From contig NZ_JHXX01000002.1 in NCBI RefSeq assembly GCF_000621605.1, positions 248,001 to 312,000 on the forward strand: 64,000 bases of DNA, read 5' to 3'. Shown here one piece after another: positions 8,529 to 17,655 of the stretch; the first letter of the stretch is position 1; every line of letters starts with the position of its first letter. The translations under genes were made by a program, and so were the position numbers. Origin of the DNA: Butyrivibrio sp. MC2021 (GTDB taxonomy: Bacteria; Bacillota; Clostridia; Lachnospirales; Lachnospiraceae). Below the pieces are notes generated by a model that was not told the origin of the DNA, made no database searches, and was given only the letters and a program-made list of their open reading frames with translations.

Positions 8529-9494
8529 GTGAGTGATTATTTTTTAAGAACACTGGTACCGGTATTTGTATCATTTTTTGTAGCTGTATTGACAGGACCT
8601 ATGATAATAAGTGCCCTGCACAAGCTTAAATTCGGACAGACCGTAAGGGAAGAGGGGCTTGAATCCCACAAAAAGAAGACGGGAACCCCCACCATGGGCG
8701 GAGTTATCTTTCTTTTGCCCTTCCTTATTATAGGAATCATCTATGCTGCCAGCCATAAAGAGGTAATTCCGGTGCTGATACTTACCTTTGGATTCGGAAT
8801 CATCGGATTTATCGATGACTATATCAAGGTTGTTAAAAAGCACAATCTTGGCCTTAGAGCCTGGCAGAAGATAGTGGGACAGTTCGTGATAACCCTTATC
8901 TTTGCCCTTTATGTTGAGAAGTTTACAGACCTTTCACTGGCTATGAAGGTTCCTTTTACAGACATCAATCTTGATTTCGGTATCTGGAATATTCCAATCC
9001 TGTTCTTTATTGCTCTTGGAACCGCCAACGGAACCAATTTTACAGACGGTGTTGACGGCCTTTGTGCATCAGTTACCGCTGTTGTTGCCGGATTTTTTGC
9101 CATTGCAGCCATGCACTATCAGGCTACAGGAGCTGAGGTTATGTCCTGCGCTATGCTGGGTGGCCTCTTAGGCTATCTTGTTTACAACGTTTATCCCGGC
9201 AAGGTAATGATGGGAGATACAGGATCCCTTGCCATCGGCGGCTTTGTCACAGGTATCGCTTATGTAATGCATATGCCTATTTTTATCGTAATCGTAGGCT
9301 TCATCTATGCATTTGAGGTTATATCCGTAATCCTTCAGGTTTCATATTTCAAGCTTACCGGAGGAAAGAGAATCTTCAGAATGGCTCCTATTCATCACCA
9401 TTTCGAGAAGGGTGGCTGGTCTGAGACCAAGGTTGTCAATGTATTTACAACAATTACAATTCTGCTTTGCCTTCTGGCTTACGCAGGACTTTGA
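8529..9494 (+). CDS. mraY: phospho-N-acetylmuramoyl-pentapeptide-transferase
   Basis: MraY makes lipid I at the inner membrane face by transferring phospho-MurNAc-pentapeptide to undecaprenyl phosphate. The 321-residue protein is polytopic, with about ten membrane segments. Signatures are ESHKKKTGTPTMGG, the acidic FIDDYIKVVKKHN, NGTNFTDGVDGL, and MAPIHHHFEKGGWSE near the end. The start is GTG at 8529, eight bases after GAGAGG. In many bacteria murE and murF lie between the PBP gene and mraY; they do not here. Confidence 0.97.
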   Translation: MSDYFLRTLVPVFVSFFVAVLTGPMIISALHKLKFGQTVREEGLESHKKKTGTPTMGGVIFLLPFLIIGIIYAASHKEVIPVLILTFGFGIIGFIDDYIKVVKKHNLGLRAWQKIVGQFVITLIFALYVEKFTDLSLAMKVPFTDINLDFGIWNIPILFFIALGTANGTNFTDGVDGLCASVTAVVAGFFAIAAMHYQATGAEVMSCAMLGGLLGYLVYNVYPGKVMMGDTGSLAIGGFVTGIAYVMHMPIFIVIVGFIYAFEVISVILQVSYFKLTGGKRIFRMAPIHHHFEKGGWSETKVVNVFTTITILLCLLAYAGL

Positions 9495-9530
9495 TGAATC
9501 ATATTTTTATCAGAAACAGAGGAATGAGAA

Positions 9531-10907
9531 ATGAAAGCAGAACTTAAGGGTAAAAAAGTACTTGTAATAGGCTCGGGACTTTCCGGCGTGGGCTCAGTAA
9601 GGCTCCTTAATCAGGTGGGAGCAAAGCCTGTGGTGCTGGAAGAGAACACCAAGGTTACCAAGGAAGATATAGTGAACAAGCTTCATGAAGAGGACAGAGA
9701 CAAGACTGAGATCATCGTGGGAACTATCTCCGACGAGGATCTTCAGGACGTGGTACTGACAGTGCCTTCACCGGCTGTGCCCCTTGATTCACCTACCGTT
9801 ATGAGGATCAAAGAAAAGAACATCCCCATCTGGAGCGAGATTGAGCTGGCCTACAGCTTTTCCAAGGGCAAGTTTGTGGCTATCACAGGAACCAACGGCA
9901 AGACCACAACCACAACTCTTGTGGGGGATATCATGAAGGCTCACTTCGGAAAGGTATATGTTGTTGGCAATATCGGTGTTTCTTTTGCCGAGAGCGCCCT
10001 TGAGATGACTGATGACACAGTGACAGTGGGAGAGATCAGTTCCTTCCAGCTGGAGGCTGTGGACAATTTCCATGCCAATGTTTCTGCAATCCTCAATGTG
10101 ACACCGGATCATCTGAACCGCCATCATACCATGGAGTGTTATGCTCAGATGAAGGAGAATGTCACTCACAACGAGACAAAAGAGGACACCTGCGTCCTTA
10201 ACTATGATAACGAATACACCAGGGATTTCGGCGAAAACAGATGCCCTGCCAAAGTAGTCTTTTTCTCAACAAAGGAAAAGCTCAATGACGGCTTCTACCT
10301 TGAGGGAGAAGACATCGTGATGGCCACCGCCGGCAATCCCATGAAGATAATGAACATCCACGACATGAATCTCGTGGGAATGTGCAACGTTGAGAACGTT
10401 ATGGCAGCTATCGCCATGAGCCTTGCCATGGGTGTGCCTCTTTCCACAGTTCTGGAGGTTATAAGAGGCTTCAAGGCTGTTGAGCACAGAATTGAGTTCG
10501 TTGCCACCAAGGGCGGCGTTGACTACTACAACGATTCCAAGGGAACCAACCCTGATGCGGCTATCCAGGGCATCAAGGCCATGTCCAAGCCCACCATTCT
10601 CATCGGAGGCGGCTATGACAAGGGCAATGAATACGACGAGTGGATCGAGAACTTCGGAGACAAGGTCAAGCTCCTTGTTCTTATCGGCCAAACCAGAGAA
10701 AAAATCGCAGAGTGCGCTTCAAAGCACGGCTTTACGGATTATGTGTTCAAGGATACCTATGAGGAGGCGCTTCAGTTCTGCACAGAGTCAGCAGAGCCCG
10801 GTGATGCGGTACTTCTTTCACCTGCCTGCGCCAGCTGGGATATGTTCCCTAACTATGAGACCAGGGGAAAAAGATTTAAAGAGTATGTAAATAAACTTTC
10901 TGATTGA
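9531..10907 (+). CDS. murD: UDP-N-acetylmuramoyl-L-alanine--D-glutamate ligase
   Basis: MurD adds D-glutamate to UDP-MurNAc-L-Ala in the cytoplasm using ATP. It has 458 residues. An N-terminal Rossmann-like domain (VLVIGSGLSGVGSVRLL) binds the uridine nucleotide. The central ATPase carries GTNGKTTTTTLVG and the later NVTPDHLNRH. The C-terminal Mur ligase domain shows YYNDSKGTNPDA. It lies between mraY and ftsW as in most dcw clusters, 36 bp after mraY. Confidence 0.96.
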   Translation: MKAELKGKKVLVIGSGLSGVGSVRLLNQVGAKPVVLEENTKVTKEDIVNKLHEEDRDKTEIIVGTISDEDLQDVVLTVPSPAVPLDSPTVMRIKEKNIPIWSEIELAYSFSKGKFVAITGTNGKTTTTTLVGDIMKAHFGKVYVVGNIGVSFAESALEMTDDTVTVGEISSFQLEAVDNFHANVSAILNVTPDHLNRHHTMECYAQMKENVTHNETKEDTCVLNYDNEYTRDFGENRCPAKVVFFSTKEKLNDGFYLEGEDIVMATAGNPMKIMNIHDMNLVGMCNVENVMAAIAMSLAMGVPLSTVLEVIRGFKAVEHRIEFVATKGGVDYYNDSKGTNPDAAIQGIKAMSKPTILIGGGYDKGNEYDEWIENFGDKVKLLVLIGQTREKIAECASKHGFTDYVFKDTYEEALQFCTESAEPGDAVLLSPACASWDMFPNYETRGKRFKEYVNKLSD

Positions 10908-10935
10908 AATTGAAAAGGTTTGTAAGGGGTTAGTT

Positions 10936-12084
10936 TTGGATAGATTAAGAGCACTTAGAAGAGAAAGAGGAGAATCCTATATTGATTACAGCATGATATT
11001 CATCATTCTGTTTCTTTTGGCTTTTGGGCTTGTTATGCTGTATTCCACCAGTTCCTATGAGGCCAATCTGGACTTTGAGGATTCAGCCTATTATTTCAGG
11101 CATCAGCTTATACCCACCCTTATTGGGCTTGGAGGTATGCTGGTTCTGTCATATTTTCCCTACAGATTTTATAAGAATCTGTCGCTGATCATCTATTTTT
11201 CGGCGCTGGGAATCCTGTTGGCGCTTATTCCTTTCGGCAAGGTCATCAACGGTGCCAAGCGTTGGCTCATTATTGCGGGATTTTCCGTGCAGCCTGCAGA
11301 GATCTGCAAGATTGCGGTTATCATTTTTTCAGCGACTATCATATCCAAACTGCAAAAGAATCTTCTGACCCCCAAGGGCATGGCAGTAGCTCTGGTTCCG
11401 ACCTTTCTTATGGCTGTTCTTGTGTACAAGATCACAGAGAATCTCAGTTCCGGTATTATCATCATCGGAATCGTGGGACTGATGCTGTTTATCTCAACTC
11501 CCAACTATAAGCCCTATATCATTCTGGCGTTGGGTGTTTTGGGCTTTGCGGCGGGACTTGTCTATTTCATTGCCAATTCTGCCAACTCAGAGATGGGCTT
11601 CAGATCAGAGAGAATCCTGGCCTGGCTTGATCCCACAGCTCATGCTTCAGGCAAGGGCTTCCAGACATTGCAGGCTCTCTATGCCATCGGCTCCGGCGGC
11701 GTATTCGGCAAGGGCCTTGGAGAGAGTATGCAGAAAATGGGCTTTATTCCCGAGGCTCAGAACGATATGATCTTCTCAATCATCTGTGAGGAACTGGGGC
11801 TTTTCGGAGCAATTGCGGTTATGCTCATGTTCCTTATCCTTATCTGGAGACTTATGGTTATTGCCAATAATGCTCCGGATATGTTCGGCGCTCTTTTGGT
11901 AATCGGCGTTATGGCCCATATTTCTATTCAGGTCATCCTGAATATCGCAGTTGTAACCAACACACTGCCCAACACGGGAATCACCCTTCCCTTTATCAGC
12001 TACGGCGGTTCTGCTGTTATCATGCAGCTGGCGGAGATGGGAATTGCTCTCAATGTCGCCAGAAATATAGGAAGAGCGGACTGA
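10936..12084 (+). CDS. ftsW: lipid II polymerase FtsW (SEDS family)
   Basis: A SEDS glycosyltransferase with about ten membrane helices that polymerises lipid II at the septum together with the class B PBP encoded at 6212. It has 382 residues. Recognisable segments are LVMLYSTSSYEA early, GAKRWLIIAGFSVQPAEICK, and the late NTLPNTGITLPFISYGGSA. The start is a TTG at 10936 preceded by AAGGGG at a suitable distance; the next in-frame ATG would remove the cytoplasmic lead-in. No murG follows, unlike many clusters. The gene nearly abuts ftsQ. Confidence 0.94.
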   Translation: MDRLRALRRERGESYIDYSMIFIILFLLAFGLVMLYSTSSYEANLDFEDSAYYFRHQLIPTLIGLGGMLVLSYFPYRFYKNLSLIIYFSALGILLALIPFGKVINGAKRWLIIAGFSVQPAEICKIAVIIFSATIISKLQKNLLTPKGMAVALVPTFLMAVLVYKITENLSSGIIIIGIVGLMLFISTPNYKPYIILALGVLGFAAGLVYFIANSANSEMGFRSERILAWLDPTAHASGKGFQTLQALYAIGSGGVFGKGLGESMQKMGFIPEAQNDMIFSIICEELGLFGAIAVMLMFLILIWRLMVIANNAPDMFGALLVIGVMAHISIQVILNIAVVTNTLPNTGITLPFISYGGSAVIMQLAEMGIALNVARNIGRAD

Positions 12085-12085
12085 G

Positions 12086-12883
12086 ATGGCAAAGAGACGT
12101 AGAAAAAAGAGATTTAATATAAAATATTTTTTTGAGGATGTGGCGGACTTTTTTCTCAGAAGAAAGAGTCTTGTCATCATCCTGTCGATACTGGTTGTAC
12201 TGTTTCTGGCCGGCGTTATAGCCCTTAAGTATATCTCGGACAATTATACCGTCACCAATGTCTATGTCACCGGCAACAGCCATTACTCCAACGAGGAGAT
12301 AATGGCAATGGTGATGGATGGACAGTTTGGCCACAACAGCGTATATCTGTCCCTTAAGTACAGAGACAAGAGTATTGAGGACGTTCCCTTTATCCAGAAA
12401 ATGAGCGTGGAGATCCTTTCTCCCGATACCATCAGGATAAATGTATATGAAAAGGCCATTGCGGGGTACATTCAGTATCTGGGAAGGTACATGTACTTCG
12501 ACAGGGACGGAATAGTGGTGGAGAGCTCACTGGAGTCTTCCGACGACGTTCCGCTGGTTTTGGGACTTTCCTTTGACCACGTTATCATCCATGAGAAGCT
12601 GCCCGTTGAAAATGAGAACATATTTGCTGAAATTCTGGACATTACCAAACTTTTATCAAAATATGATCTCCATGCGGAAAAGATATTTTTTGACAGCGAA
12701 TATGATGTCTATCTCTACTTTGGAGGCGTCGAAGTCAGCCTGGGCACCAGGGATTATATTGATGAGAAAATTATACAACTTCAGTATATATTGCCCAGCC
12801 TCGAGGGGAAAAATGGAATACTTGAGATGAAAGATTATGACGAAGACACCACAAATATCACTTTTGAAGAGAAAACTAGATAA
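12086..12883 (+). CDS. ftsQ: cell division protein FtsQ/DivIB
   Basis: A bitopic divisome protein of 265 residues. It has a very basic cytoplasmic N-terminus (MAKRRRKKRF), one membrane helix (about residues 30-48) and a POTRA domain starting at VTNVYVTGNSHYSNEEI, followed by the beta domain. It interacts with FtsL and DivIC. One base separates it from the ftsW stop, so the two are translationally coupled. The C-terminal region is short compared with Bacillus DivIB. Confidence 0.88.
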   Translation: MAKRRRKKRFNIKYFFEDVADFFLRRKSLVIILSILVVLFLAGVIALKYISDNYTVTNVYVTGNSHYSNEEIMAMVMDGQFGHNSVYLSLKYRDKSIEDVPFIQKMSVEILSPDTIRINVYEKAIAGYIQYLGRYMYFDRDGIVVESSLESSDDVPLVLGLSFDHVIIHEKLPVENENIFAEILDITKLLSKYDLHAEKIFFDSEYDVYLYFGGVEVSLGTRDYIDEKIIQLQYILPSLEGKNGILEMKDYDEDTTNITFEEKTR

Positions 12884-12924
12884 ATTGTCGGTCAAGAACT
12901 AAAAATTTCGTAAAAAAAAATGGG

Positions 12925-12953
12925 TTGATTATTAAAAAAAAAAATCGTATCAT
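12925..12953 (+). promoter_or_regulatory. promoter of ftsZ
   Basis: TTGATT (12925-12930), a 17-bp A-rich spacer and TATCAT (12948-12953). This gives ftsZ its own start about 35 bases before its TTG codon. The A-rich spacer resembles an intrinsic curve or UP-like element. Confidence 0.65.
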
Positions 12954-12994
12954 AGCTATTAGGAGTCTATGAGGTTTATGAAGGAGGAGTAGCT

Positions 12995-14206
12995 TTGCTG
13001 GAGATTAAGTCAAATGAGGCGGAATTCGCTTGTAAGATCATCGTCGTTGGGGTAGGCGGCGCAGGCAATAACGCTGTTAATAGAATGGTTGATGAGAACA
13101 TTACCGGTGTAGAATTTATCGGTATCAATACAGATAAGCAGGCACTTCAGCTCTGCAAGGCACCCAAGCTTTTGCAGATCGGTGAGAAGCTTACCAAGGG
13201 ACTTGGCGCTGGAGCTAAGCCTGAGGTTGGTCAGAAGGCTGCTGAGGAGAGCGCAGAGGAGATTTCTGCTGCAATCAAGGGTGCGGACATGGTATTCGTT
13301 ACCTGCGGTATGGGTGGCGGAACAGGTACCGGTGCAGCTCCTGTCGTAGCTAAACTTGCCAAGGATATGGGTATTCTTACAGTCGGTGTTGTAACCAAGC
13401 CTTTCAATTTTGAGGCTCGTGTTCGTATGCAGAACGCTTTGATGGGTATCCAGAATATTAAGAATAATGTTGATACACTTATCGTTATCCCTAATGATAA
13501 GCTTCTTCAGATAGTTGACAGACGTACAACAATGCCTGATGCCCTTAAGAAGGCTGATGAGGTTCTTCAGCAGGCAGTTCAGGGAATCACTGATCTTATC
13601 AATGTTCCCGCTATTATCAATCTGGACTTCGCAGATGTTCAGACTGTTATGAAGGACAAGGGTATCGCTCATATCGGTATCGGTAGCGGAAAGGGCGATG
13701 ACAAGGCACAGGAAGCTGTTAAGATGGCTGTAGAGAGCCCGCTTCTTGAGACCAAGATCAATGGCGCAACCCACGTACTGATCAACATTTCAGGAGATAT
13801 CTCCCTGACAGATGCTCAGGAGGCTTCTGATTACGTAAGAGAACTTGCCGGAGATGATGTTAACGTTATCTTTGGTTCCACATATGATGAGAACAAGACT
13901 GATACATGTACTATCACTGTTATCGCAACAGGTATCGAGGACAAGGCCAATGCAGCTCCACAGCCTGCAGTAGCTAAGCCTGCACCTCAGCCCGTAGTAC
14001 AGCCTGTAGTAGCACCTACAATGCAGTTCAATCAGCAGGTTGTTACACCTATTACACCTGTACAGCCTTCAGTTTCTCCTATCGGAGCAACAGCAGAGCA
14101 GGTAGCTAGACCTGCAGCAGGAATGACAATCAACAGACCTTCTGAGATCAGAAGCACTGTAGAACCCAAGTCACTTAAGATTCCTGATTTCCTTCAGAGG
14201 AAGTAA
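12995..14206 (+). CDS. ftsZ: cell division protein FtsZ
   Basis: The tubulin-like GTPase that forms the division ring. It has 403 residues. The GTPase core includes [16 protein letters not shown], the tubulin signature [10 protein letters not shown] near residue 107, and [15 protein letters not shown]. After about residue 315 comes a Pro/Gln/Val-rich linker and a C-terminal conserved peptide ending [10 protein letters not shown], the site normally bound by FtsA, SepF or ZapA-type partners. TTG at 12995 is the start, six bases after AAGGAGGA. No ftsA lies in the window, so membrane tethering may depend on SepF or an unlinked ftsA. Confidence 0.98.
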   Translation: MLEIKSNEAEFACKIIVVGVGGAGNNAVNRMVDENITGVEFIGINTDKQALQLCKAPKLLQIGEKLTKGLGAGAKPEVGQKAAEESAEEISAAIKGADMVFVTCGMGGGTGTGAAPVVAKLAKDMGILTVGVVTKPFNFEARVRMQNALMGIQNIKNNVDTLIVIPNDKLLQIVDRRTTMPDALKKADEVLQQAVQGITDLINVPAIINLDFADVQTVMKDKGIAHIGIGSGKGDDKAQEAVKMAVESPLLETKINGATHVLINISGDISLTDAQEASDYVRELAGDDVNVIFGSTYDENKTDTCTITVIATGIEDKANAAPQPAVAKPAPQPVVQPVVAPTMQFNQQVVTPITPVQPSVSPIGATAEQVARPAAGMTINRPSEIRSTVEPKSLKIPDFLQRK

Positions 14207-14220
14207 TTAAGCGGATTTCG

Positions 14221-14251
14221 AGCCCTTCACCTTTGGTGAGGGGCTTTTCTT
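14221..14251 (+). terminator. Rho-independent terminator after ftsZ
   Basis: An 11-bp stem (14221-14231 with 14235-14245) with a TTT loop is followed by a T-rich run. It ends the division cluster. Confidence 0.85.
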
Positions 14252-14336
14252 CTGCCTTTTTTGAGCCTGTTCGATATTTTGTGTAGAAAAGCCCGACAAA
14301 ACATGATACAATAATTTGTGGAACAAACCTGTTTTC

Positions 14337-14352
14337 GTACTATATAAAGTGT
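14337..14352 (+). promoter_or_regulatory. candidate NrdR box
   Basis: GTACTATATAAAGTGT matches 13 of 16 positions of the NrdR-box pattern as I recall it (acaCwATATATwGtgt). It lies in the leader of nrdR, downstream of a TACAAT -10-like hexamer (14307-14312). Possible autoregulation; AT-rich leaders can match by chance. Confidence 0.4.
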
Positions 14353-14383
14353 ATATATTTTATGAGGATATGGAGGGAATAGT

Positions 14384-14899
14384 ATGAAGTGCCCATTTTG
14401 TGGTAAAGATGACACAAGAGTTATCGATTCAAGACCTGCAGATGAAAATACATCAATCAGAAGAAGACGAGTTTGCGATTCTTGTGGAAAGAGATTCACT
14501 ACCTACGAGAAGGTTGAGACTATTCCTCTTATTGTTATAAAGAAGGGCGATGTCCGCGAACCCTACGACAGAGCCAAGATTGAGGCCGGTGTCTTCAGAG
14601 CATGCCACAAGCGCCCTGTCAGCGCCGAGCAGATCACCAAACTGGTGGATTCCGTTGAGACGGAAGTATTCAATATGGAGCAGAAGGAGATTCCAAGCCG
14701 TGCCATCGGTGAGATAGTTATGGACAAGATGAAGAATCTGGATCCTGTAGCCTATGTCCGTTTTGCTTCTGTTTATCGGGAATTCAAGGATGTCAACACC
14801 TTCATGGACGAGCTCAAGTCCGTGCTTCGTAAGGAGGCTGACGGTACTATAACCGATTCAACTGATAAGAATACTCCTTTACTTAAAAAGGAAAACTAA
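14384..14899 (+). CDS. nrdR: transcriptional repressor NrdR
   Basis: NrdR senses ATP/dATP and represses ribonucleotide reductase genes by binding NrdR boxes. The protein has 171 residues. Its N-terminal zinc ribbon has two CxxC pairs (MKCPFCGKDD and VCDSCGKRF), followed by the ATP-cone (IKKGDVREPYDRAKIEAGV) and the conserved VAYVRFASVYREFKDV. The last ~20 residues exceed the common 150-residue length. No ribonucleotide reductase gene is in the window. The ATG follows a GGAGGG site. Confidence 0.97.
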   Translation: MKCPFCGKDDTRVIDSRPADENTSIRRRRVCDSCGKRFTTYEKVETIPLIVIKKGDVREPYDRAKIEAGVFRACHKRPVSAEQITKLVDSVETEVFNMEQKEIPSRAIGEIVMDKMKNLDPVAYVRFASVYREFKDVNTFMDELKSVLRKEADGTITDSTDKNTPLLKKEN

Positions 14900-14910
14900 A
14901 TTGACGAAAT

Positions 14911-14962
14911 AATGCCGCAGCTTTGGGTTATTCAAAAAATGCCCGAAATGCGGCATTTTTTT
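14911..14962 (+). terminator. Rho-independent terminator after nrdR
   Basis: A 9-bp outer stem (14911-14919 with 14949-14957) encloses a second 6-bp stem and a 14-base loop, followed by seven T. The dpp-type promoter starts five bases later. Confidence 0.8.
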
Positions 14963-14966
14963 CGCC

Positions 14967-14995
14967 TTGACAATTCTTTGACAAAGCCGTATATT
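14967..14995 (+). promoter_or_regulatory. strong sigma-A promoter of the ABC importer operon
   Basis: TTGACA (14967-14972), a 17-bp spacer and TATATT (14990-14995): one mismatch from consensus, among the best promoters in the window. An 8-bp hairpin (15007-15027) would form at the start of the transcript. Confidence 0.85.
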
Positions 14996-15047
14996 GAACC
15001 ATGTAAATGGTCTTGCCAAAGGCCATGAATAGAAAGAGGAGGAAGAT

Positions 15048-16667
15048 TTGAACATGATCAAAAGAAGTTTTGGCAGAAAGGTTGGCTGCTCACTTCTGAC
15101 GGTTGTGCTCACAACACTGACTATTGCATTGAGCGGCTGCTCAAGCGACAAGGCAGGAGATTCCGCTAAGGTAGAGGAGAACACTACTGATACAGTAGTT
15201 ACAGATGCACCTGCAAGCACAGATGCACCTGCAAGCACTGATACCGCGGAGGATCTTTCTAAGCTTATCGTAGGAATACCTCAGGACATTGACGGTCTTG
15301 ACCCTCACACATCAACAGGGGCAGGAACTAGAGAGGTACAATTTAATATTTTCGAAGGACTTGTTAAGCCCGACGAGAACGGTAATCTTAACCCTGCTGT
15401 AGCCAGCGAGTACACAATTTCAGATGACAGCACAGTTTACACATTCACACTGAGAGATGGAGTCAAGTTCCACGACGGAAGCGATGTTACAGTAGAGGAT
15501 ATCAAATATTCTTTAGACCGAGTTAAGGGTGAGGACGGCGAAGAGCCCCTTGTTAAGACCTTTGCTAAGGTTGACAGTGTTAACATTGTTGATGACAAGC
15601 ACGTGGAGGTTGTACTCAAGGAAGCTGATTCTGACTTTATAACTCAGCTCACAGTTGCCATTTTACCTGCATCCAACGCAGATCCGGCAACCAATCCTAT
15701 AGGAACAGGACCATACAAGTATGTTTCCAGCTCACCTCAGGAGAACATCATCGTAACAAGATTTGATGATTATTGGGGAGAGAAGGCGTATATCAAGGAC
15801 GTTGTTTACAAGATCGAGTCCAATGCAGATGCCATTGTTATGGATCTCGAGGCAGGTTCCATCGATATGTTCTGCCGTATCACAACAACTCAGGCAGCAC
15901 AGCTTTCAGACAAGTTCCAGGTATATGAGGGAACAACCAATGCGGTACAGGCTATGTACCTCAACAATGCTGTTAAGCCTTTTGACGATGTAAGAGTACG
16001 CCAGGCTCTCTGCTATGCAATTGACCCTGCTGAGATCATGGGCTTTGTATCAGACGGTCTTGGAAAAGAAGTAGGAAGCGCTATGTTCCCCGGCTTTACC
16101 AAGTACTTTATGCCTGAGCTCAACGATACCTACAATCAGGATATCGACAAGGCTAAGGAGCTTCTTGCAGAGGCAGGATATCCCGATGGTTTCGAGTTCA
16201 CCATCACAGTTCCTTCCAACTACACTCAGCATGTAGATACTGCACAGGTTATTTCAGAGGAGCTCAAGGCTGTAGGCGTTACAGCCAACATCCAGGAGAT
16301 CGAGTGGAACTCATGGGTAAGCGATGTTTACACCGGAAGACAGTTCGAGGCAACTGTAGTCAGCGTTGATGCATCAACACTTTCAGCAACAGCTATGCTT
16401 TCAAGATATGTATCCGATGCAAGCAAGAACTTTGTTAATTTCAACAGCCCTGAATTCGACGCTGCTTATGCCAAGGCTGAGTCTTCAACAGATGATGCTG
16501 AGAAGACTGCTGCTTACAAGGAGTGCCTCACAATCCTTTCAGAAGAGGCTGCCAGCGTTTATATCGAGGACCTTCCTCAGCTTGTTGCACTTAACAAGAA
16601 ATTTACAGGATATACCTATTATCCTCTTTATGTACAGGACATCGCCAAGATCAGACCTGCACAGTAA
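15048..16667 (+). CDS. ABC transporter substrate-binding lipoprotein (peptide/nickel family 5)
   Basis: The secreted, lipid-anchored ligand receptor of the importer encoded downstream. It has about 539 residues: a basic n-region, a hydrophobic h-region and the lipobox LSGC, then a low-complexity linker with two copies of TDAPAS encoded by an exact 18-bp tandem repeat. The SBP_bac_5 domain starts at LIVGIPQDIDGLDPHTS. Family features include the NIFEGLVKPDENGNLNPAVA segment and TFTLRDGVKFHDG. Start choice is open: TTG at 15048 is five bases after AGGAGG, while ATG at 15054 is eleven. Ligand (oligopeptide, dipeptide, nickel chelate) cannot be read from sequence. Confidence 0.92.
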   Translation: MNMIKRSFGRKVGCSLLTVVLTTLTIALSGCSSDKAGDSAKVEENTTDTVVTDAPASTDAPASTDTAEDLSKLIVGIPQDIDGLDPHTSTGAGTREVQFNIFEGLVKPDENGNLNPAVASEYTISDDSTVYTFTLRDGVKFHDGSDVTVEDIKYSLDRVKGEDGEEPLVKTFAKVDSVNIVDDKHVEVVLKEADSDFITQLTVAILPASNADPATNPIGTGPYKYVSSSPQENIIVTRFDDYWGEKAYIKDVVYKIESNADAIVMDLEAGSIDMFCRITTTQAAQLSDKFQVYEGTTNAVQAMYLNNAVKPFDDVRVRQALCYAIDPAEIMGFVSDGLGKEVGSAMFPGFTKYFMPELNDTYNQDIDKAKELLAEAGYPDGFEFTITVPSNYTQHVDTAQVISEELKAVGVTANIQEIEWNSWVSDVYTGRQFEATVVSVDASTLSATAMLSRYVSDASKNFVNFNSPEFDAAYAKAESSTDDAEKTAAYKECLTILSEEAASVYIEDLPQLVALNKKFTGYTYYPLYVQDIAKIRPAQ

Positions 16668-16710
16668 AAATTTAGCAATACTATAAATTCTAATAGCGGG
16701 GAATACGCGT

Positions 16711-17655
16711 ATGAGATATATCATTAAAAAGTTTTTTATGATGATTTTAACCCTAATTGTGGTGTCCATATGCGTATTCCTCGCTTTTAATGTTATACCG
16801 GGAGATCCGGTGGTAAGACTTCTGGGTCTGGAGGCTACCCCTGAGCTGGTGGAACAGACAAGACAGCGCATGGGACTTAACGACCCTCTTATTGTCAGAT
16901 ATGGCAGATGGTTCTTTGCCTTTTTACAGGGGGATTTCGGTACCTCCTACAGTTATAGCGTCCCTGTGGCAGGGATGATCGCCAACAAGATTCCCATCAC
17001 ACTTACTCTGGGACTTATGGCATTTTTCTTTACAGTAGTTGTTTCTATACCCCTGGGAATCACAACAGCCAAGCATGAAAACGGTGTTCTTGACAGGATC
17101 ATCACCGTATTTAATCAGATCATTATGGCCTGCCCGCCATTTTTCTCAGGTATCCTTATAACCTTTGTGTTTGGAATGATCCTGAGGGTATTTACACCGG
17201 GAGGCTTTGTTTCATATAAAGACGACTTGGGCGGTTTTGTCCGCTATCTTATTTTCCCTGCCGTGGCCATTTCTTTACCCAAGACAGCCATGACGGTGAA
17301 ACTCCTTAGGGGAAGCCTTATTGATGAGGCTGCTAAGGACTATACCAGAACAGCCTACAGCAGAGGCAACAACACCAACGGCGTTCTTTACAGACACGTT
17401 CTTAAAAATGCCATGATCCCGGTCATTACCTTCCTGGGAATGGCCCTTGCAGATATGGTTGCGGGAAGCCTTGTAATAGAGCAGGTTTTCAGTATTCCCG
17501 GAATCAGCAGGATACTTCTTACAAGTATCAGTAACAGAGATTATCCCGTGGTGGAAGCCATTATCATGGGCATAGCCACGATTGTAATAGTAATTAACCT
17601 TTTTGTTGATATCATTTACAGAATTATTGATCCCAGAATTGAGGCGCAGGACTGA
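16711..17655 (+). CDS. ABC transporter permease, DppB/OppB/NikB type
   Basis: The first of two membrane subunits of the importer. It has 314 residues and about six helices. The N-terminal family motif includes FNVIPGDPVVRLLG. The cytoplasmic EAA loop that docks with the ATPase is at DEAAKDYTRTAYSRGNN, followed by GSLVIEQVFSIPGISRI. It is 43 bp after the binding protein, and its stop overlaps the next start by one base (TGATG), typical of a coupled operon. The length equals that of NikB, but nickel and peptide permeases cannot be told apart here. Confidence 0.93.
   Translation: MRYIIKKFFMMILTLIVVSICVFLAFNVIPGDPVVRLLGLEATPELVEQTRQRMGLNDPLIVRYGRWFFAFLQGDFGTSYSYSVPVAGMIANKIPITLTLGLMAFFFTVVVSIPLGITTAKHENGVLDRIITVFNQIIMACPPFFSGILITFVFGMILRVFTPGGFVSYKDDLGGFVRYLIFPAVAISLPKTAMTVKLLRGSLIDEAAKDYTRTAYSRGNNTNGVLYRHVLKNAMIPVITFLGMALADMVAGSLVIEQVFSIPGISRILLTSISNRDYPVVEAIIMGIATIVIVINLFVDIIYRIIDPRIEAQD

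Noticed and set aside
15182-15237. Tandem repeat near the start of the binding-protein gene considered as a CRISPR or regulatory repeat
   Set aside because: Only two 18-bp copies, in frame, encoding a flexible linker after the lipobox.
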